A stretch of 64,000 nt of DNA from Sipunculus nudus (Eukaryota; Annelida; Sipuncula; Golfingiida; Sipunculidae). The stretch covers positions 75,811,676 to 75,875,675 of the forward strand of contig CM049316.1 in assembly GCA_026874595.1 (NCBI GenBank), read 5' to 3'. Made by a program: the position numbers and the translations under genes. The first letter of the stretch is position 1. Each line of letters starts with the position of its first letter. Positions 59,101 to 64,000 of this stretch are shown here, in pieces. The notes under the pieces are model-generated. The model did not search any database. It was not told the origin of the DNA and saw only the letters and a list, made by a program, of their open reading frames with translations.

Positions 59101-62100
59101 TATTTGCAATATTTGCGTATTACGTGCATAATTAATAATTTTAATATTTGCTCCCCCGCGGGCGCCTCTTTTCTTTGTGTCTTCGGGCCTGGTAACACAA
59201 TGGCCACAGAGTGTTTGATGGCGGGACAGAGATTTTCTCCGGGGGCCCTATCTGGGCTTTTCCTAAATTTGCGGTGACCGGCCCGAAATAATCCCCATTG
59301 GTGATCCCTTATCAAAAGGCAATCTCCGCGCAGCGAAAAGATCTATTGTGCACAAGAAGATCTCGCGTGAGGAAAATGCTTAAAAGGGGGATCTTTCAAA
59401 GAATGAAAATTTTCCGAGCGGTAGTGAATGCAGGGTAGTGTGTAAAACCCGAACCCAACGGTCCCCGGACCCCATAAACCTATTTCCTCATTTCCTTAAT
59501 TTATACCGATAAAAACATCACTATTGTTGATGTAAGGACAGGGCAAAGTCCCTAAATGTTACACATTTGTAAATGACCGATTCACTGAAGAAGTTTATAA
59601 TTACAAAAATATTTCGATGAAGACGGACCTCATTTACTTGAATTTGCCGACTGTTCAATTTTGACGGACCCCAGTAACCACCGCTCATTTTTATTTATGA
59701 CTAAAAGAGGACAAAAATAGCACTCATGTCACACACTAAATATAATATTTGTTATTTTAAATGAAAATATAATAGTGCTGACACAGTGGGGGAGATTTAA
59801 TTTGAAGTGCTCTAACAGTTGAGCGGACCTGAGACTGATATATCAGAGCATTTCCACATAAAAACAGGTTTCGTGCTCCGTTCATAACAACCATGCAATT
59901 TTAAAGTTGGCAATAATATAAATACCGAAAGGAATTGTTGATTACTTGCAATTCAAGCAACTACAGGTTTTTAAATGTTTTTAATTATTATACCTCTTAA
60001 AACGCTACACAAATGAAATAAATAGCAAATATAAAATTATGAATAAAAACGGAGACAGAAATTTAAAAAAAAACAGATACAAACATAATAATAAATTTCA
60101 AGGGTGTTCTGGCTAAACGTGATGTGAAATTCATGTATGTACTAAAGAAATGGTTAAAAAACGAGAAAACGGGGTCCGTGTAATCCGTGCGCCAGGGTCC
60201 GTAAGTGTTTTTTTTTATCAAATTTTGTTGCAAAACAGACTATTTTTTATGTTTTAACCAAACATGATATAAAATATGTCTTTAGATAAGATTATGCTAA
60301 AATATCTGAACAAATTAACATGAGAGTTTAAGAATTACAAATTTTTCTTGGGGTCCGGGATCCGGAGTGGGATCCGGGTTTAACACACTGCCTGAACGCA
60401 GTGACTGTCTCACTGGAAAACATTGGCTCAGCTTTCAAACAGAAAGGAGTGCGTGATATTTAAAAATATATACAGCCATAAAATGTACCACATAATATAA
60501 TGCTACCACGAACGTTTGCGCAGCGGGATTGCCCGACCATGTTAATGCTCAGTTTTTGTGCGTTATACCCGGAATGCAATTATCGAGATCATGTCTCAGC
60601 GCGGTACTGTACTACCATGCAAGATAACAGGTTCCTTTACTGGCGGATTCACGGGCTCGGAGGGCAACTTTAAAGGCGATGTTTAGCATAATATATATTT
60701 TCATATAAAAATGATTTTATTTAACATATTTCTTCATTTTATTTAACACAACTTCTTCGAAAATTCTCCGGTCATCCTCACGGCTTCAATTAGAGTGTTA
60801 TGCATAACACCATGCATATAATTGATCTATATATTAATAGCGTAACGCGATTGTGTGAATTTACATGTCTCCTTTGACACTACGGTTTGCCGTGATTTTT
60901 TACATACATATGCTCCAGGTTTGTCAGAAGACATTCCACCATTCGGACAAGAACGTATTCGTCCAGGTCATTCAGACTCCGACACAAGGTTAACTCAGAG
61001 ACAGAACACTTATACCAAATGTCGGATTCAAAGAGACAGTAACATTGTATACCCAAGACATGCAACTATGACAGACTATTTGACATCAGAACTAAATGCT
61101 CGCCCAGAACCGTGCGTAGCACGGGTAATTGCTAGTTTACATTAACAAGTTATATCAAAACGAAGATCTCGCAAAGACTACACGGTACAAAAGACATGCA
61201 CTGAGGCTGCACCGTGCTAATTCTAATCAAAAACTTATAAAAGAAAGGTCCACTTTTGTCCTTAATATTCGCTGAAACCATGTTGTGTATGACTCTGTGA
61301 TATCAATCAATTTAAAGTTTATTGTTCTCACAGTGAACTCGTCGATGAGAATAAATATTTTTAATGTAAACATCATTTTGAGTGATTTTGCGTTTTTTCT
61401 AATTGCGTGGAGGTTACCACCGAAACAGCCTAACTGACTTCGCCAAAGACCGAAATGTCTGGTGATCGCATTTGGTTTTGTTATTAACAATACAGGTATG
61501 CGACACACTGAAATGCTAGCGCAGGATTGTGATATATTTGTATATGAATGGCCTCTGATGTCAGTGACATATTTAAGCATGTTAAGCCTGACATTTGACC
61601 CAGCCACTGACCAACTTGCTTGAAGTAAATGTGAAAAACGTGACTCTCGATCTGTTGGCATTCATTTCGTATGTCAGCATGCATTTAGTATTTGGGTACT
61701 AAATGCATGCATTTGGGTAGGCCTACAAACCAGGTATGCATATTCCCGTTTCTAAATTTATCAGGAACAGCTTCCTTGCCTTGAATTATACATTAAATTT
61801 ATCGTTTCTATCTTCCTTATACCGATCTATCCTTCATACGTCTTACAACAATAATAATATATGTTACCAGTCAAAGATCTTCGAAAATCTGAATGCCCCT
61901 GCATCCCATTCCAGTTCGCAAATGTAAACATCTTCACTGACTAGGTCTTCAAGGTAAACATAGCGGACCTACCGATGTATAGATTTCTTATCTTATTCAG
62001 ACAGTATCCCACTGAAAACCTTTATTTTATTTTAACTTTTAAAATAAAAAAAAATCAAGCCAACATTCCTCATCTTATTTAATACCTCCCCCCCCCCTCC

Positions 62101-62532
62101 CCCCCCCCCCCACCCGGTAAAAAGCCCGGTTTGCTGGTTTTATTAGCTAGTAATCATATAAAACCTACCGTGTTAAACGCTCAGAAAACTTATGTATCAG
62201 AGGGCTACAATGATTAAAGGATAAGAAGGCCTTCATGGAATTTGAAAGATATTAATACATATATTTTACCAATACTCATATACAAATAAAGAATTTCCTC
62301 TGAGGTTTCTTTTTTCTAAGAATTGAAATGCTGAACATAAGAGAATTGCAGATTAAGCGAAGTATGATGTACAAAGATGTACCTGGAGGAACGTCGGACT
62401 TCCATAAAGCAACGGATGGGTAAATGTGAATAAAATTGTGCCCTTTTGGAAATAGACCCGGAATTGTAAAGTAAAAATAATGCTTACCGCAGGCACCAGG
62501 ACCAAGAAAATCACAACCGAGAGCCAATACAT
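54220..62532 (-). CDS. Four-exon small single-pass membrane protein, unrecognised family
   Basis: Exons 62488-62532, 58637-58769, 56964-57112 and 54220-54399 join in frame to 507 bases, 168 residues plus stop. All introns are GT-AG, with phases 0, 1 and 0 that match across junctions. The protein starts with a signal-like MYWLSVVIFLVLVPA and has a short ectodomain (about residues 16-83, including GLSGFRIRVVDPDEF and a TTKTTT stretch, one Cys). A transmembrane segment follows at about 86-108 (LIGITAMISVIMLIMVVIAS). The basic start of the tail, KMRRMYRDI, is followed by 50 more residues. YRDI and YTVL fit the Yxx-hydrophobic sorting pattern, and TPYTVL resembles an immunoreceptor switch-type motif. 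I do not recognise the family, and additional exons in the 3.7-kb first intron cannot be excluded. A 5' untranslated intron is suggested by TTGTTCCAG just before the ATG. Confidence 0.6.
54400..55284. other. Intronic DNA between terminal exon copies
   Basis: Begins with a flank (near 54414-54450, ATGACGACTATCATG) that recurs beside the third exon copy at 56363-56378 and, after an insertion, beside the second at 55875. The rest holds no coding signal. Confidence 0.5.
55285..55332 (-). CDS. Alternative terminal exon, copy 2 (15-residue tail)
   Basis: Preceded by TTGTTTTAG acceptor at 55333-55334; encodes MHRDIELGLHRSRPP then TGA. Same phase as the long terminal exon. The tyrosine of the YRDI motif is His here. 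Use in transcripts is unproven. Confidence 0.4.
   Translation of the reverse strand: MHRDIELGLHRSRPP
55343..55866 (+). mobile_element. Pearl/HINE-type element with three ~145-bp core repeats
   Basis: Begins GGGCACCGCAATCGTGC with sub-terminal GCCCGTC (inverse of GACGGGC near the right end). Three units follow, each with CTCTGACCT/ACCGTGACCT..ATTAAATATGC and AAAATCC (from about 55380, 55525 and 55668). Next come ACGGACGGACGGAC at 55812-55825 and the hairpin CCCGTCATATGACGGG at the right end. This is the pearl/HINE layout. The element sits in the duplicated flank of terminal exon copy 2: the flank word ATGACGACTATC resumes just after it. Confidence 0.75.
55934..56126. repeat. Compound (AT)n microsatellites
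   Basis: AT-rich runs at 55934-56017 and an almost pure (AT)n at 56082-56126, in the intron between terminal exon copies 2 and 3. Confidence 0.9.
56290..56334 (-). CDS. Alternative terminal exon, copy 3 (14-residue tail)
   Basis: Preceded by TTCTTTTAAG acceptor; encodes KRRVYRDIQLGLHA then TAG, in the same phase as the other two. It is the copy nearest the transmembrane exon. If used it would give a tail with YRDI but without YTVL. Confidence 0.45.
   Translation of the reverse strand, partial: KRRVYRDIQLGLHA
56335..56963. other. Intron between TM exon and first terminal exon copy; C18 run
   Basis: Contains the duplicated flank word (56363-56378) and a run of 18 C at 56911-56928, 35 bases inside the donor of the transmembrane exon. 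Otherwise nothing is seen. Confidence 0.6.
56964..57112 (-). CDS. Exon 3: transmembrane exon
   Basis: Acceptor region CCACCAGCAG|TGCC contains two consecutive CAG sites. Both keep the frame, giving EI-A-VPTGE or EI-VPTGE. Encodes VPTGEPAVYPEGGFGTSVCF followed by a ~23-residue hydrophobic stretch and FCK. Donor AAG|GTAAGT is consensus. Confidence 0.65.
57113..57648. other. Intron 2, right of exon 3: no feature
   Basis: Non-coding; the frame at 57282-57551 has no recognisable domain. Confidence 0.5.
57649..58594 (+). mobile_element. Non-autonomous Helitron, copy B
   Basis: The best-preserved copy: A|TCTAATACTTATAAAAGG at the left, palindrome CCGGTATACCGG and CTAG|T at the right. It lies in intron 2, ending 43 bases before exon 2, on the strand opposite to the gene. 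Confidence 0.85.
58637..58769 (-). CDS. Exon 2: ectodomain exon
   Basis: Acceptor ATGTTTTCAG|AGC and donor ATTG|GTAAAT. Encodes 44 residues from SMLQGSKMVPDVKVG through GLSGFRIRVVDPDEF to TTKTTTEI plus one base. No cysteine and no N-glycosylation sequon. Flanked by Helitron copies B and C in direct orientation. Confidence 0.6.
58770..59430. other. Intron 1, left part
   Basis: A ~120-bp segment at 58972-59095 (TATATATTAATAGCGTAAGG to ATTCCACC) is repeated, diverged, at 60828-60945. Otherwise non-coding. Confidence 0.5.
59431..60394. mobile_element. Putative 964-bp DNA transposon with imperfect ~50-bp TIRs
   Basis: The left end CAGGGTAGTGTGTAAAACCC, followed within 25 bases by GGTCCCCGGACCCC, pairs with the right end. 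There GGGGTCCGGGATCC and GGGTTTAACACACTGCCTG appear in reverse. Both arms have the order CAGG..AGTGTGT.AAACCCG...CCGGACCCC. The interior is AT-rich and non-coding. The target duplication is not clear and the superfamily is not assigned. Confidence 0.6.
60395..61221. other. Intron 1, middle part
   Basis: Holds the second copy of the ~120-bp repeat (60828-60945). The frame at 60855-61145 runs through this repeat and has no recognisable product. Confidence 0.5.
61222..62150 (+). mobile_element. Non-autonomous Helitron, copy C
   Basis: Most diverged of the three. The left end TCTAAT..ACTTATAAAAG is recognisable. The right end has CCCGGTAAAAAGCCCGGT, a decayed palindrome, and CTAG|T. Near 62088-62111 a C-rich expansion occupies the place of a short CTCC in copies A and B. 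Lies in intron 1. Confidence 0.75.
62151..62487. other. Intron 1, right part: no feature
   Basis: Non-coding sequence between Helitron C and exon 1. Confidence 0.5.
62488..62532 (-). CDS. Exon 1: signal peptide exon
   Basis: ATG at 62532; encodes MYWLSVVIFLVLVPA and ends GCG|GTAAGC, a consensus donor in phase 0. TTGTTCCAG six bases upstream of the ATG suggests that the exon itself begins after a 5' untranslated intron. Confidence 0.55.
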
Positions 62533-64000
62533 CTTTATCTGGAACAAAACTGACTTTATTAATGTGTGTATAAACTACCTGAAACAAAACAACAATATGT
62601 TATAATAATAAGAATATAAACTATGTTCACTGTTTCTAAATCAAACCCGGAGTAGACGATACGATTGTTACTAGGAGACACTTCCGCAGTTTATGTATTC
62701 AAACCTTTTATTCACTTTAAAGTTAAAAACCATGTACTTTTAGGTGTGGAAGAAATAATTCAAATACTTCGATGTGAATATTCGTATAACAGTTATTGAT
62801 TCTCCCAAATATAACCGTGGTCTGAGGTGATTTTGTCCGAGAATTCCTTAGTTCTCGCTCTTATTACTGTGAAAATCGCTTCTGCGGGATCTTCAAAAAA
62901 CACTCACATTCGCATAGCTACAATATCATATGACAAATATTACGAGCAAATATGTATATGAATTATTTTTCAGTTTATAGTGCCCGGTGTCGTAGCTACT
63001 TTGCGCCGCCGCCGGCCGAGTTAAAATCAAGGCAAGCCGAACAGATTTCTTCAGGAAACGAAACCGGTATTTCATTAAGTTGAAGTGAGCCGATTTTGTG
63101 CAGCTCAGTTTTGCTAGAAGAAAAATATTAATACAAACAGATAAAACTTGTTCATGTTAAATTGCCCGAAACATGTACAGTCTGTTACAAATTTAGTGTT
63201 GTTGATTTTATGCTGACTGACAGAGTTAAAATTCCCCCGCATTATAATACATGGTCAAGCCTGACACTCCTAAAATATAAGGGCCATATGTAATACAGGT
63301 AACTTGTTTTTAAAAAATAGGTATTTTTAAACATCGTAAACAGAGAAGGCTTTCTGGTGAGTTTTAAGCCAGCTCACATTTCGCATGCCGATTCGACCCA
63401 CGAAACTCGGCTTAACAGTTCTTAACATATACTTTTTCCTTATTAAATCCAGGACAACTCCTATACTTTTTACTAACAATTATAACAAATTTCAAAAGCA
63501 ACTGTGCCACATTTACAAAACTTGAAATCATTCTTCGGGGACGAAGACATTAACAACTATTTTACAAGTTTGATGAATCTCCAATGATTTATACATTCAT
63601 ATTAATTATATAAACTATAATTAGGACGTTTGAAATTTGGATTAATTTTTCCAGGAGGGATAATATCCTTTTCTGCAAAGTTTGCACAATCCTGAAAAGA
63701 TATAATGGAAGTTTGAAGGAAAAATAGGACTATTATTCGGGGTTGCTCCTTTCAGATGATGTCAGGATGAAATGTTGTGCATTCTAAAATTACACAGTAT
63801 CATTTTTAATATTCCATGAAGTGTTGGTTTCAGATGTTTATTAATAAGAGTATAAAATTAACAGGAATAGCGAATATTGACAATGAAATAAAATTGCAAA
63901 ACAAATAATAATAACAAGCAAATTCGTGGAATTAATGTGTCCCGCTTTGGGCTCTTGCTGTTTTTCATGCTTGAAATGCAACCAAAATTATGACATGTGG
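62533..64000. other. Upstream region of the membrane-protein gene
   Basis: No further coding exon recognised. A short GC-rich patch at 62980-63060 (GCGCCGCCGCCGGCCGAG) could mark a 5' untranslated exon or promoter. There is no TATA box that I would defend. Confidence 0.35.

Noticed and set aside
60855-61145. 96-codon frame on plus in intron 1
   Set aside because: Runs through a repeat also present at 58972-59095, where the frame differs.

Overview
The window reads as AT-rich nuclear DNA of a metazoan, most probably a bivalve mollusc. Genes are sparse and have GT-AG introns. Old transposons are dense: LINEs, a Gmr1-like LTR element, Helitrons, pearl/HINE-type elements with core tandem repeats and (ACGG)n runs, and tRNA-derived SINEs. 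The remaining host-type coding sequences are degenerate TRIM-NHL genes, a family that is large in bivalves. The species cannot be named from the sequence alone. There is no bacterial operon, no CRISPR array and no rRNA or tRNA gene that I can support.

Layout. 1-225: a 27-bp minisatellite. 1.7-2.7 kb: Helitron copy A. 3.9-6.5 kb: a broken, 5'-truncated TRIM-NHL copy (minus strand). 6.6-9.5 kb: remnant of a Gmr1-like LTR retrotransposon with integrase upstream of reverse transcriptase, cut off by a minus-strand two-ORF LINE (9.5-17.6 kb). That LINE carries a 740-bp insertion with a 10-bp target duplication. 18.6-19.0 kb: a Harbinger-like MITE. 19.7-22.6 kb: a second TRIM-NHL copy with RING and B-boxes, also broken. 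23.7-34.2 kb: two diverged tandem copies of one non-coding block; the first holds a 2-kb element made of ~180-bp repeats. 34.2-45.15 kb: an 11-kb insertion that splits a SINE. It contains two facing copies of a dead zinc-binding-type gene; one arm holds a 699-bp MITE, the other a 6.45-kb LINE. 45-54 kb: SINE tail, diverged repeats, a second MITE copy, AT microsatellites, nothing convincingly coding.

54.2-62.5 kb holds the only plausible intact host gene, on the minus strand. Four exons join in frame into a 168-residue single-pass membrane protein: signal peptide, short ectodomain, one transmembrane segment, and a cytoplasmic tail with two Yxx-hydrophobic motifs. Its last exon is present three times in tandem, each with an acceptor, the same phase and its own stop, so alternative tails are possible. 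Two direct Helitron copies flank exon 2. I do not recognise the protein family.

Most of the window is best read as stratified insertions. Several are dated relative to each other by target duplications or split repeats visible in the sequence.
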